A stretch of DNA of 64,000 nt from NCBI GenBank assembly GCA_038243995.1, contig JBBRTV010000002.1, positions 62,001-126,000 of the forward strand. Direction: 5' to 3'. This stretch comes from Scleromatobacter sp038243995. Its GTDB lineage: Bacteria > Pseudomonadota > Gammaproteobacteria > Burkholderiales > Burkholderiaceae_C. Below, piece after piece: positions 17,540 to 26,281 of the stretch; the stretch's first letter is position 1; each line of letters begins with the position of its first letter. The notes beneath the pieces are model-generated. The model was not told the DNA's origin, ran no database searches, and saw only the letters and a program-made list of their open reading frames with translations. A program made the translations under genes and the position numbers.

Positions 17540-17594
17540 GCCGGGCGCCTTTCTCGACGACGGCGACATGCGCCGTCGAACCAAGGAATCCGCG

Positions 17595-18422
17595 ATGTGG
17601 ATCGACACCCACTGCCACCTCGACGCCCCCGAATTCGACGCCGATCGCGCCGCCGTGGTCGCGCGTGCGATGGCGGCCGGCGTCACGATGCAGGTGATTC
17701 CGGCCGTCGCGGTGGGCAATTTCGAGGCGGTGCGCGCGCTCGCGCACGAGCACGGGCTCGCATACGCGCTCGGCATCCATCCGCTGTGCGTCGGCACCGC
17801 CGCCGAAGAAGATCTCGAGCGGCTGGCGCAGGCGCTCGACCAATACCGCGGCGACCCGCGCCTCGTGGCGGTCGGCGAGATCGGCGTCGACCTGTTCACG
17901 CCGGAGCTCGTCGCGATCCGTCCGCGCCAGGAGCATTTCTACCGCGCGCAGCTCAAGCTCGCGCGTCGCGCCGGGTTGCCTGTGCTGGTCCACGTGCGGC
18001 GCTCGGCCGACGCGGTGCTCGCCGGCCTGCGCCGCATCGAGGTGCCGGGCGGCATCGCGCATGCCTTCAACGGCAGCGACCAGCAGGCCGCGCACTTCGT
18101 CGAGCGCGGCTTGCGTCTCGGCTTCGGCGGTTCGCTGACGTTCGAGACCGCGCTCCAGATCCGCCGCCTCGCCGCGAGCGTCCCGGACTCTGCACCGGTG
18201 CTCGAGACCGATTCGCCCGACATCCCGCCGCACTGGATCTACCGCAGCGCCGCCGAACGCGCGGCCGCGCCGGCGCCGCACGCGCAAGGCCGCAACGAGC
18301 CGGCGGAGCTGGCGCGGATCGCGTCGACGCTGGCCGCGCTGCGCAACATCTCGCTGCTGGAGCTGGCCGCGCTGACGCGGGCCAATGCCTGGGCGGCGAT
18401 GCCGAAACTGGCATCGCTCTGA
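17595..18422 (+). CDS. TatD-family metal-dependent hydrolase
   Basis: The 275-residue TIM-barrel hydrolase is probably a 3'-5' DNase of the TatD type. ATG 17595 is preferred over one nine codons upstream because AGGAA lies seven bases before it and the product opens directly with the metal site MWIDTHCHLD (H6, H8). Other ligands: GEIGVDLF (E), HVRRSADAV (H), GIAHAFNGS (H) and ETDSPDIPPHW (D). All are in family order, and the length is normal. It may be read with lolCD, but the palindrome at 17520 lies between. Confidence 0.93.
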   Translation: MWIDTHCHLDAPEFDADRAAVVARAMAAGVTMQVIPAVAVGNFEAVRALAHEHGLAYALGIHPLCVGTAAEEDLERLAQALDQYRGDPRLVAVGEIGVDLFTPELVAIRPRQEHFYRAQLKLARRAGLPVLVHVRRSADAVLAGLRRIEVPGGIAHAFNGSDQQAAHFVERGLRLGFGGSLTFETALQIRRLAASVPDSAPVLETDSPDIPPHWIYRSAAERAAAPAPHAQGRNEPAELARIASTLAALRNISLLELAALTRANAWAAMPKLASL

Positions 18423-18468
18423 CGGCGCGCCGGTGCAGCGGCCGGCGCCGATGTCGTCGTCGGGGCGT

Positions 18469-20787
18469 CTACTTCGCGTAGACCGGCTGGAAGTCCGGAT
18501 CCCCCGTCTGCCACAGGATGAACGCCAGCCGGTCGGCCAGCTCCGCATTGCGCTGCGCCGCCGTCTCGGAGACGCCGTGGCCGCCCGCGGGCTCGACGCG
18601 CAGCAGCACGGGCTTGCCGCTGGCCGTCGCGGCCTGCAGGCGCGCGAAGGTCTTGAACGTGATCCACGGGGCGACGCGGTTGTCGTTCATGCCGGCGGTG
18701 AACAACATCGCCGGGTACTTCTCGCCGTCCCGGATCTGGTGATAGGTGCTCATCGCGAGCAGCTGCTTCACGCCCTGCGCGGTCGCGAGGCTGCCCATCT
18801 CGTCCTCGTGGTTCGGGCCGTTGCTGGTCGCTTCGATGAAGCGGATGGCATCGGTGATGCCGACACGCACGATGCCGGCCGCGAACAGGTCGGGTCGCTC
18901 GGTGACTGCGCGGCCGACCGCGACGCCGCCCATGCTCGTGCCCTCGATCGCGAGCCTGCCTGCGGTCGTGTACCCGCGGGCGACCAGCGTCTTCGCGCAC
19001 GCGATCATGTCTTTCCAGGTATTCGACTTGCGCGCGCCGACGCCGGCCTGGTACCACTCGAAGCCGAACGCGCCGCCGCCGCGCGGCTTGACCTCCGCGT
19101 AGATGCCGCCGTGCTCGTAGAAGGCGGCCATCCGTGGCGCGAACCACGCCGGCTCGGGCACGCCGTAGCCCCCGTAGCCATCGAGCAGCACAGGGTGGCT
19201 GCCGTCCTTCTCGAACCCGCGCTGGTAGACCAGCGAGACCGGCACCTCGACGCCGTCGTGGCTGGTGCAGGTGATCTCTTCCGATACCCAGTCCGCGCCG
19301 ATGTGCGAGTCGCGCGGCGGCACGATCGTCGTGCTGGCGCTGCGCGCGCCGCGGGCCGTGAGGATCTGCAGCTCGTGCGTCCAACCCTCCAGCGTGAATA
19401 CCGCCCCGGGTACACGGGCAGACGCCTGCAGCAGCGCGACTGCGCCGGTGAAAGGCAGCGCGACGCGCTCCGGCGCGCGGCGACCGTCCTGCGGCAAGTG
19501 GAACAGCTCGGCGGTCGAACCCGTGCGCACCGTGTAGTAGAGACCGTCGGCGGCGCCTTGCTGTTCCTCGATCACGCCGCGCTGCTGCGCGACGACCGCT
19601 ACGGGCGCGGAGCCCGGCCGGTCGAGGTCAAAGCGCACGATGCGATAGCGCGGCGCGTCCTTGACGGTGCGCGAGAACAGGTAGTGGCCGAAGATGGACG
19701 AGTCGCGCGCCTTCGCGTCCAGGGTGGCCACCTGTTTCCAGGTAGCGTGCGCCGCGTCCTGCGCGACCTGGTCCGACGCGGCCACGTAGATGCGCAGGTC
19801 GCTCGAGACGCCCTGGGCGAGCGCCAGCACCACGTGGCGGGGGTCGCTGGTGTCCGGGATCACCCAGTCGCGCTCGCCGATCGGCGGGCCGACGGCGGCG
19901 CCGGCACCGGCGACGAGGCGGTCGGAGCCGCCTGCCAGGCTACGGCACCACACTTGCATGCGGCCGAAAGGCTCGACGGTCGCGGTCGACTGCGCGGCGC
20001 CGCCGCCTGCGGCGCTCGCCGCCGGGGCGGACGCGATGGCGGTGGGCTCGCCCATGCGCAACGCCGCCGCGTGCGCGGAGCGCGATTGCGAGTACAGCAG
20101 CGCGCGACTGTCAGGCATCCACGCGGGCGGCAGTTCGCCCCAGACGTAGGGCACGGGCGCGCGCGGCTCCCGACCCGTCCTCGCGTCGAACACGCGCAAG
20201 TCGCCGAGTTCGGCATCGGCCTTGGAGACGACCGCGGCCACCCAGGCGCCGTCCGGCGACGCCGTGTAGTTGTTGATCGCGTGGGCGACGCCGGTCTCCT
20301 TGTTCCAACGCTCGGGATCGAGCAGCACGCGCTCCGGCGCGCCGGCGCTCGCCCGCGTGTACAGGCGGACGACGCTCTCGCCCGGCATGCGCTTGAGGTA
20401 GAACCAGCGGCCGCCCGCGGTGATCTGCAGCGCGGTGATGACGGGCGACCGGTCGGCGTCGAGCGTCGCGATGCGGCGGGCGAGCGCGGCGCGGCCGGGC
20501 AGGCGATCGAGCTGCGTGCGCGTCCAGGCGGACTCGGCCTTTGCCCAGTCCTGCGTGACCGGCGATGCGAGGTCTTCGAGCGCGCGGTACGGGTCGGCGA
20601 CGCGGACACCGCGGTAGTCGGTCACGAGGTCGCCCGGGACGGCGCGCGGCTGGGCGTCGTCCGCGCGGGCGACCGACACGGCCAGGAGCGCCACGGCGAA
20701 GGCGGAGAAGAGGGCGCGGGCGGAGGCCGTGGGTGGCCGGCGCGACGAAGGGCCGGCGGGCGAGGGCAGTGGCATTGCTTGTTCCAT
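18469..20787 (-). CDS. Secreted S9 (prolyl oligopeptidase-family) peptidase
   Basis: This serine peptidase has an N-terminal beta-propeller and a C-terminal alpha/beta-hydrolase domain, 772 residues from ATG 20787. GGAA precedes this start; an ATG four codons inside is possible. The signal peptide ALFSAFAVALLAVSVARA predicts export. The propeller starts YRGVRVADPYRALEDLASP. The hydrolase part has LLDGYGGYG, the serine in EGTSMGGVAVG, the acid in AGMNDNRVAPW and the histidine in EPAGGHGVSE. The nucleophile elbow GTSMGG differs from the usual GGSNGG. A second S9 gene lies at 33322-35517. It is divergent from the esterase at 20961, with 173 bp between them. Confidence 0.9.
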   Translation of the reverse strand: MEQAMPLPSPAGPSSRRPPTASARALFSAFAVALLAVSVARADDAQPRAVPGDLVTDYRGVRVADPYRALEDLASPVTQDWAKAESAWTRTQLDRLPGRAALARRIATLDADRSPVITALQITAGGRWFYLKRMPGESVVRLYTRASAGAPERVLLDPERWNKETGVAHAINNYTASPDGAWVAAVVSKADAELGDLRVFDARTGREPRAPVPYVWGELPPAWMPDSRALLYSQSRSAHAAALRMGEPTAIASAPAASAAGGGAAQSTATVEPFGRMQVWCRSLAGGSDRLVAGAGAAVGPPIGERDWVIPDTSDPRHVVLALAQGVSSDLRIYVAASDQVAQDAAHATWKQVATLDAKARDSSIFGHYLFSRTVKDAPRYRIVRFDLDRPGSAPVAVVAQQRGVIEEQQGAADGLYYTVRTGSTAELFHLPQDGRRAPERVALPFTGAVALLQASARVPGAVFTLEGWTHELQILTARGARSASTTIVPPRDSHIGADWVSEEITCTSHDGVEVPVSLVYQRGFEKDGSHPVLLDGYGGYGVPEPAWFAPRMAAFYEHGGIYAEVKPRGGGAFGFEWYQAGVGARKSNTWKDMIACAKTLVARGYTTAGRLAIEGTSMGGVAVGRAVTERPDLFAAGIVRVGITDAIRFIEATSNGPNHEDEMGSLATAQGVKQLLAMSTYHQIRDGEKYPAMLFTAGMNDNRVAPWITFKTFARLQAATASGKPVLLRVEPAGGHGVSETAAQRNAELADRLAFILWQTGDPDFQPVYAK

Positions 20788-20960
20788 GTGTTCCGGGTCT
20801 GCGCCATCGTAGCGGGCCGTTCGCGTAAGCTTCTCGGGACTTGTGTCCATGGGGTAGACCAGCAGGCCGGTCGCCCGGGCGCGGACGCGTCGATGGCAAG
20901 TCCCGTCAACGCCGTACCCTGCCGCTGCGTTGGACAAGCTGGCTCCTCGAAGAATGAACC

Positions 20961-22175
20961 ATGAGAGACGTGACCCGTCGTCCGCTCCCCGTGCCTGACC
21001 GGCCGTGCCGTCCCCTGTCGTCTCGTCGACCCCTCTTGCGTTCGCTCGCCGCGGTCGCCCTGGCGGCCGGCAGCGCCGTCGGCAGCCTGCCTGCGCCGGC
21101 CTGGGCGGCGAGCGTCGCGGTGTCCGCACCGGGCGCGTCGGCGAGCCCGAGTGCGGTTGGTAGTCTCGTCGTCGGTCCCGCCGCGGGCGCTGCAGCGAGC
21201 GCGCCCTCCATGGCGGAATCCGACCCGCGGCCCGCGGTATACGCCCGCCCTGCGAACGCGGCGTCGAATCCGGTGCCTGGCCGAGGCCGTGTCGTCGATG
21301 CCCGCGTGCGCCATGTCTCGGTGGGCGGCCTGGATCGCACATACCTGATCCAGCCCGTGCCCGGTGCGCGCGGCGCCGGTCGGTTGCCCGTCGTCGTGCT
21401 GCTGCACGGCGGCGCGCAGACCGCCGAAGACGTCTGGCGCGAGACGAGCCTGCCCACGCTGGGCGCGCGCGAAGGTTTCCTGGTGGTGGCGCCGCAGGCG
21501 CTGAACCGGCGCTGGAACGATGCGCGGGGATCGTCGGTCGCGGGCGATCCGGTGTCGGCCGCCGACGACCTGCGCTTCCTGAAAGCCGTCATCGCCGAGG
21601 TCGTCGCCCAGGAACACGGCGACGCGTCGGCCGTGTTCATGGTCGGCGCCTCCAACGGCGGCTCCATGACGATGCGGTTCGCCTGCGATGCCGGGGAGAC
21701 CTTGCGCGCGGCGGCGAGCGTCATCGCGACCTTGCCCGAGGCGATGGCGCAGTCTTGCAAGTCGCCACGCCCGCTGCCCTGGCTCGCGATCAACGGCACC
21801 GACGATCCGCTGATCCCGTTCGGCGGGCAACTCGAAGGCACCGTGCGCCGGGGCGAGACGCAGCCGGCGCTGCGCTCCGTCGATGCCACGTTCCGATTCT
21901 GGGCCGACCGCGCGGGCTGCGCGGCCCCGCTCGTGCGCCGTCCGCTGACCGATCCCGTGCTGGAAGAGCGCCAGCGCTGGGCCGAGAGCATCGTCCGCTC
22001 CGGTTGCGTTGCCGGGCATGTCTCGCAGCTCGTCGTGCTGCACGGCTCCGGCCACGTCATCCCCGGGGCGAACGTGGACAGCCGCCTGATCGAACGCGTC
22101 GCCGGCTACGGCGCTCCCGAGGTCGATGCCGGCACGCTGATCTGGGAACATTTCAAGGCGACGCTGCTCAAATGA
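20961..22175 (+). CDS. PHB-depolymerase/feruloyl-esterase-type secreted hydrolase
   Basis: The 404-residue protein has a long N-terminus with SRRPLLRSLAAVALAAG (a twin-arginine-like signal) and an alanine/serine-rich spacer to about residue 100. An LpqC/esterase-PHB alpha/beta-hydrolase domain follows. Motifs: oxyanion strand VVVLLHGGAQTAEDVW, nucleophile GASNGGSM, acid NGTDDPLIPFGG and histidine GSGHVIPG. Members cleave polyhydroxybutyrate oligomers, feruloyl or acetyl-xylan esters; substrate is not predictable. Four or more cysteines in the mature part could form disulfides. It is monocistronic. Confidence 0.87.
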   Translation: MRDVTRRPLPVPDRPCRPLSSRRPLLRSLAAVALAAGSAVGSLPAPAWAASVAVSAPGASASPSAVGSLVVGPAAGAAASAPSMAESDPRPAVYARPANAASNPVPGRGRVVDARVRHVSVGGLDRTYLIQPVPGARGAGRLPVVVLLHGGAQTAEDVWRETSLPTLGAREGFLVVAPQALNRRWNDARGSSVAGDPVSAADDLRFLKAVIAEVVAQEHGDASAVFMVGASNGGSMTMRFACDAGETLRAAASVIATLPEAMAQSCKSPRPLPWLAINGTDDPLIPFGGQLEGTVRRGETQPALRSVDATFRFWADRAGCAAPLVRRPLTDPVLEERQRWAESIVRSGCVAGHVSQLVVLHGSGHVIPGANVDSRLIERVAGYGAPEVDAGTLIWEHFKATLLK

Positions 22176-22298
22176 CCTGCAACTTTTCTCGCCTCAGCCC
22201 TGGCTCAGCTTGACGGCCCGCTGCTTGCCCTTCCTCTCATGCCAACTCCGCTTTGCGCTCCGCGAAAGCGCGCGAACACACCGCCAAGGACTCCCGCC

Positions 22299-22679
22299 AT
22301 GAACAAGATCACCCTCGCCGTCGGCGCCACCCTGTTTGCGCTCGCGAACGCCACCTTCGCCCAGGACACCAGCGCCGACAGCGCGCGCCAGCAGCGCATG
22401 GACGAGGCCTACCGCCAGCATCGGTCCGACCCCGATGGTGCCACGCGGCACGAGGCCCACGCGGCGAACGTCTCGCTGCGCGAAGACGTCCATGAAACAG
22501 GCCACGCCGTCCACCGCGCGACGACCGCCACGGGCCATGCGTTCCGCGACGGCGCCCGCGCCGCCGGCCACGGTATCCACCGGGCCACCCGCGCCACGGG
22601 CCACGCGATCCACAACGGCGTGCGCGCGACCGGGCACGCCATCCATCACGGCGTGAACGAGGTGACGGGCAAGGAGTAG
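22299..22679 (+). CDS. Exported 11-residue-repeat protein, 126 aa
   Basis: A strong site (AAGGA, then ATG at 22299) starts a protein with a clean signal peptide (ITLAVGATLFALANATFAQ). The charged segment DSARQQRMDEAYRQHR follows. Then five tandem 11-residue units (residues 67-121) of pattern TGHAIHxGxRA are seen. Histidines recur at positions 3 and often 6 of each unit. Eleven-residue periodicity is typical of amphipathic helices with right-handed supercoil (LEA-like or apolipoprotein-like); regular histidines could bind metal. I do not recognise the family. The location is probably periplasmic. It stands alone between an esterase and a DNA glycosylase. Confidence 0.8.
   Translation: MNKITLAVGATLFALANATFAQDTSADSARQQRMDEAYRQHRSDPDGATRHEAHAANVSLREDVHETGHAVHRATTATGHAFRDGARAAGHGIHRATRATGHAIHNGVRATGHAIHHGVNEVTGKE
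22497..22661 (+). repeat. 33-bp in-frame repeat (five units)
   Basis: Five tandem 33-bp units encode the 11-residue repeats, each opening with a version of ACGGGCCACGC and continuing CATCCAC. Unit length is constant, with several substitutions per unit, mostly conservative for the protein pattern. Confidence 0.85.
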
Positions 22680-22807
22680 AGCCGGCGTCGCGCCGCCCCG
22701 TCAGTTCCGCGTCGCGAAGTTCGGCCACCGGCTTGCGCGTCCGGCACATGGCGGTTCCGACAAGAACGCGACACGGTCCGGCAATCGCCGCCGGGCACAA
22801 TCGACGG

Positions 22808-23296
22808 ATGCTCGAAGGCCTCGCTCCCCTCATCGCGCCCGACACGCGCCTCGTCGTGCTCGGCAGCTTTCCCGGCGCGGCCTCGCTCGCCGCCCGGCAG
22901 TACTACGGCCATGCACGCAACAACTTCTGGCCGCTGTTGTCGGCGCTGTGGGGCGAAGACCTGGTCGCGCTCGCGTATTCCGAGCGCCTGGCCGCGCTGA
23001 AGCGCCATCGGCTCGGCCTGTGGGACGTCTACCGCAGCTGCGAGCGCGAAGGCAGCCTCGACAGCGCGATCCGGGTGCCCGTCCTCAACGACCTGCCGCA
23101 ACTGCGCCGGCTGGCACCGCAACTGCGGGCCGTCGCGCACAACGGCGGCGAGTCCGCCCGCTCGCGCCGCATCACCGCCGAGCTCGGGCTCGACGTCCAC
23201 ACACTGCCGTCGACGAGTCCCGCCAACGCCTCGTGGAGCTTCGAGCGCAAGCTGGCGGCCTGGCGCGACGTGTTCTCGCGCTACGATCTGGAATGA
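22808..23296 (+). CDS. DNA-deoxyinosine (hypoxanthine) glycosylase, UDG superfamily
   Basis: The 162-residue protein opens MLEGLAPLIAP. It carries the motif-1 region VVLGSFPGAASLAARQYYGH followed by RNNFWPLL, and a C-terminal motif LPSTSPANAS. This GSFPG...YY.H.RNNFW pattern is that of the family-6 uracil-DNA-glycosylase superfamily, hypoxanthine-DNA glycosylases, which remove deaminated adenine. The alternative is a Mug-like G:T/U glycosylase. The ATG at 22808 lacks a strong ribosome site; an in-frame ATG at 22748 exists. Its stop overlaps the next start (ATGA at 23293), so the two are translated together. Confidence 0.85.
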   Translation: MLEGLAPLIAPDTRLVVLGSFPGAASLAARQYYGHARNNFWPLLSALWGEDLVALAYSERLAALKRHRLGLWDVYRSCEREGSLDSAIRVPVLNDLPQLRRLAPQLRAVAHNGGESARSRRITAELGLDVHTLPSTSPANASWSFERKLAAWRDVFSRYDLE

Positions 23297-24054
23297 GAAT
23301 TTCTTCCACGATCCAGGAAGTCGAACCGGCGACGATGTCCGAGCAGGACGGCGTGCGCTACCTGCACCTGGGCACGCCGTGGGTCCAGGGCGCGTTGCGC
23401 GTGCGCAAGCCCAACGAGATCGAGCTCGACTACGTGCAACGGATGATGGCCTGGATGCTTTGGCGTCCCGAAGACCAGCTCGCCAGCGGCCACGCCGTGC
23501 AGCTGGGCCTCGGCGCGGCCACCATCACGCGATTCACGCACAGGCAGATGCGCATGCGCACCACCGCGGTCGAGATCAACCCGACCGTCATCACGGCCTG
23601 TCGCCTGTGGTTCCAGCTGCCGTACGACGATGCGAAGCTGCACGTGATCGAGGACGACGCCGGGCGCTGGGTGGGGGCTCCCGCCAACCTGCAGGTCGCC
23701 GACGTCCTGAGCGTCGACCTGTACGACCACGACGCCGCCGCGCCGGTGCTCGACAGCGACCCGTTCTACGCCGCCTGCCGCGGCGTGCTGGTGCACGGCG
23801 GCCTGATGGCCGTCAACCTGTTCGGCCGCGACAGCAGTTTCGCTGCCAGCGCCGGGCGCATCGCCTCGGCGTTCGGCACCGACCAGGTCTGGAGCCTGCG
23901 TCCGACCCGCGAAGGCAATACCATCGTGATCGCCGCGCGCGGCGTGACCGTCCCCGATCGCGACACGCTGTCCGCCCGCGCGGACAACATCGAAGCCCGA
24001 TTCGGCCTGCCCGCGCGCAAGTGGTTGCGCATGGTGCGACCGCTCACCGTCTGA
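23293..24054 (+). CDS. Spermidine-synthase-like methyltransferase-fold protein
   Basis: The 253-residue protein has a polyamine-synthase-type N-terminal strand region (YLHLGTPWVQGALRVRKPNE). The Rossmann fold follows: VQLGLGAATITRF, then AVEINPTVITACRLWF, VIEDDAGRW and VLSVDLYDHD. It matches the spermidine synthase-like family of proteobacteria. The usual catalytic Asp-rich loop (GGGDG and D-x-x-x-D) is not obvious, so aminopropyl transfer is uncertain. The start overlaps the glycosylase stop by 4 bp, and the gspE-like gene begins 5 bp after it; all three probably share a transcript. Confidence 0.8.
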   Translation: MRISSTIQEVEPATMSEQDGVRYLHLGTPWVQGALRVRKPNEIELDYVQRMMAWMLWRPEDQLASGHAVQLGLGAATITRFTHRQMRMRTTAVEINPTVITACRLWFQLPYDDAKLHVIEDDAGRWVGAPANLQVADVLSVDLYDHDAAAPVLDSDPFYAACRGVLVHGGLMAVNLFGRDSSFAASAGRIASAFGTDQVWSLRPTREGNTIVIAARGVTVPDRDTLSARADNIEARFGLPARKWLRMVRPLTV

Positions 24055-24059
24055 ACACC

Positions 24060-26051
24060 ATGCCCGTATCGCCTCCCGCCGCGCCTGCGACGCCTGTTCC
24101 CGCCCCGGTTGGTCATTTGCCTGCCGGCGACAAGTCGGCCGCGCGCGCCGCGCCGGCGGCGCCGGGCAATCCCGCGAAGACGTCGCCGGTGCTCGGTGGC
24201 ACGGTGGCGGGGCATTCGGCCGCGCCCGCGAAGCGCGCCGCGTCCGCCCTGCCCGAGATGCCGGCGGCCGCGCGCCGCCATGCGACCCCGACGGGTCGCC
24301 TCGAGTTGCGCCAGATCCTCAAATGGCTGCGCGACGACGGCGTCCTGTTGCCCGAGGAAGCCGACAAGCTCGTGCGCCGCTTCGGCAGCAGCGCGTCCAG
24401 CCTGCATCCGCTGCAGCGGCTCGGCGGCGCCGGGCTGGTCGACGTGCGCGATGGCCGCGTGCTCGACACCGACATGCTGTCGCGCTGGCTCGCCACGCGC
24501 TTCGAGCTGCCCTACCAGCGCATCGACCCGCTGCGCGTCGACGTCGGCCGCGTCACCGAAGTGATGTCGGTGGCGTATGCCGAATCGCGGCGCGCGCTGC
24601 CGGTCTCGGTGGGCCTGCAGGAGGTGATCGTCGCGACTTCCGAGCCGTTCGACATTGGCTGGGTGCACGAGATCGAGGCGCACGTGAAGCGCCCGGTGCG
24701 GCTGCAGCTCGCACACCCCGAGGACATCCTGCGCTACACCGGCGAGTTCTATTCGCTCGCCGCGTCGGTGCGCTTCGCGACCAAGTCCGCCGAGAACGCC
24801 GCGCACAACTTCGAGCAGCTCGTCGAACTCGGCAAGACCAAGGGCTCGCTCGACGCCAACGACCAGGGCGTCGTGCAGGTCGTCGACTGGCTGTGGCAGT
24901 ACGCGTTCGAGCAGCGCGCGAGCGACATCCACCTCGAGCCGCGGCGCGACATGGCCGCGATCCGCCTGCGCATCGACGGCGTGCTGCACACCGCGCACCA
25001 GGTGCCCGCGGCGGTCATGAACGCGATGACGGCGCGCATCAAGTTGCTCGGTCGCATGGACGTGATCGAGCGCCGCCGCCCGCAGGACGGCCGCATCAAG
25101 ACGCGGCGGCCCGACGGCGCCGGCGGCATGCCGGGCGGCGAGGTCGAGATGCGGCTGTCGACGCTGCCGACGGCCTTCGGCGAAAAGGTCGTGATGCGGA
25201 TCTTCGATCCCGGCACCGTCGACAAGCCGTTCGACGCCCTCGGCTTCTCGACTGCGGAGGCGGAGCGTTGGCAGGGCCTGATCGGCCAGTCGCACGGCAT
25301 CATCCTCGTGACCGGGCCGACCGGCTCCGGCAAGACGACGACGCTTTACTCCACGCTGAAGAAGCTGGCGACCGACGAGGTCAACGTCTGCACGGTCGAA
25401 GATCCGATCGAGATGATCGAGCCCGCGTTCAACCAGACCCAGGTCCAGTCGGTGATCGACCTCGACTTCGCCGCCGGCCTGCGGGCGCTGATGCGGCAGG
25501 ATCCGGACATCATCATGGTGGGCGAGATCCGCGACCTCGAGACCGCCGAGATGGCGATCCAGGCGGCGCTCACGGGTCACCTGGTCTTCTCGACGCTGCA
25601 CACCAACGACGCGCCATCGGCGATCACCCGGCTGGTCGACCTGGGTGTGCCGCCGTACCTGATTTCGGCGACGTTGATCGGCGTGCTCGCGCAGCGGCTC
25701 GCGCGCACGCTGTGCCCCGTCTGCAAGGCGCCCGACGAGGACGGCGAGACGTCGAAGATGCTCGAAGAGCTCGCGCAGCCCTGGCGGCTCGGCGGCCGCA
25801 TCCGGCCCTACAAGGCGGTCGGCTGCGTGGCCTGCCGCCGCACCGGGTATCGGGGGCGCGCGGCGCTCTATGAGCTGATGCCGCTGACGGAGTCCCTGAA
25901 AGAAGCCATCCATCCGACGCTCGACATCGCCAAGCTCTCGCGCCAGGCGATGCTCGAAGGCATGCGTCCGCTGCGGCTCGCCGGCCTGATGAAGGTCGCG
26001 GACGGCATCACGACGCTCGACGAGATCCTGCGCTGCACTCCGGGAATGTAG
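24060..26051 (+). CDS. GspE/PilB-family secretion or pilus ATPase
   Basis: The 663-residue protein has a 70-residue proline/alanine-rich N-terminus and a GspE N1-type domain (about 75-230). The ATPase core carries Walker A GPTGSGKTTT, the Asp box (DPIEMIEP), Walker B IIMVGEIRD and a His box (GHLVFSTLHTNDAP). A zinc-binding tetracysteine follows (CPVC ... CVAC). ASDIHLEPR and GRIKTRRP precede the core. It would drive assembly of a type II secretion pseudopilus or type IV pilus. No other gsp or pil gene is in the window, so it is an orphan locally. The start ATG 24060 lies 5 bp after the preceding stop. Confidence 0.92.
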   Translation: MPVSPPAAPATPVPAPVGHLPAGDKSAARAAPAAPGNPAKTSPVLGGTVAGHSAAPAKRAASALPEMPAAARRHATPTGRLELRQILKWLRDDGVLLPEEADKLVRRFGSSASSLHPLQRLGGAGLVDVRDGRVLDTDMLSRWLATRFELPYQRIDPLRVDVGRVTEVMSVAYAESRRALPVSVGLQEVIVATSEPFDIGWVHEIEAHVKRPVRLQLAHPEDILRYTGEFYSLAASVRFATKSAENAAHNFEQLVELGKTKGSLDANDQGVVQVVDWLWQYAFEQRASDIHLEPRRDMAAIRLRIDGVLHTAHQVPAAVMNAMTARIKLLGRMDVIERRRPQDGRIKTRRPDGAGGMPGGEVEMRLSTLPTAFGEKVVMRIFDPGTVDKPFDALGFSTAEAERWQGLIGQSHGIILVTGPTGSGKTTTLYSTLKKLATDEVNVCTVEDPIEMIEPAFNQTQVQSVIDLDFAAGLRALMRQDPDIIMVGEIRDLETAEMAIQAALTGHLVFSTLHTNDAPSAITRLVDLGVPPYLISATLIGVLAQRLARTLCPVCKAPDEDGETSKMLEELAQPWRLGGRIRPYKAVGCVACRRTGYRGRAALYELMPLTESLKEAIHPTLDIAKLSRQAMLEGMRPLRLAGLMKVADGITTLDEILRCTPGM

Positions 26052-26281
26052 CCCCGGGGGGATCGTGCCCCCGAAGGGGCGCGGCCTTGCTCCGCAGCGG
26101 CCGCGTGTTTTCCCCCTGCGCTTGTGTTCAGGCTTTCATGCTTCGCGGCCAGTGGGCCTCGTGGGCACGGTTCGGCGTTTGCCTGGTGTTCAACGGTCGG
26201 CTTGCTGCGAGGGTGGCGCGCGCGAAGCCGTGCTTGCCCAGGGACGATGACGGGACGTCGCGGCGCGGGTAAGCTGGTCGC

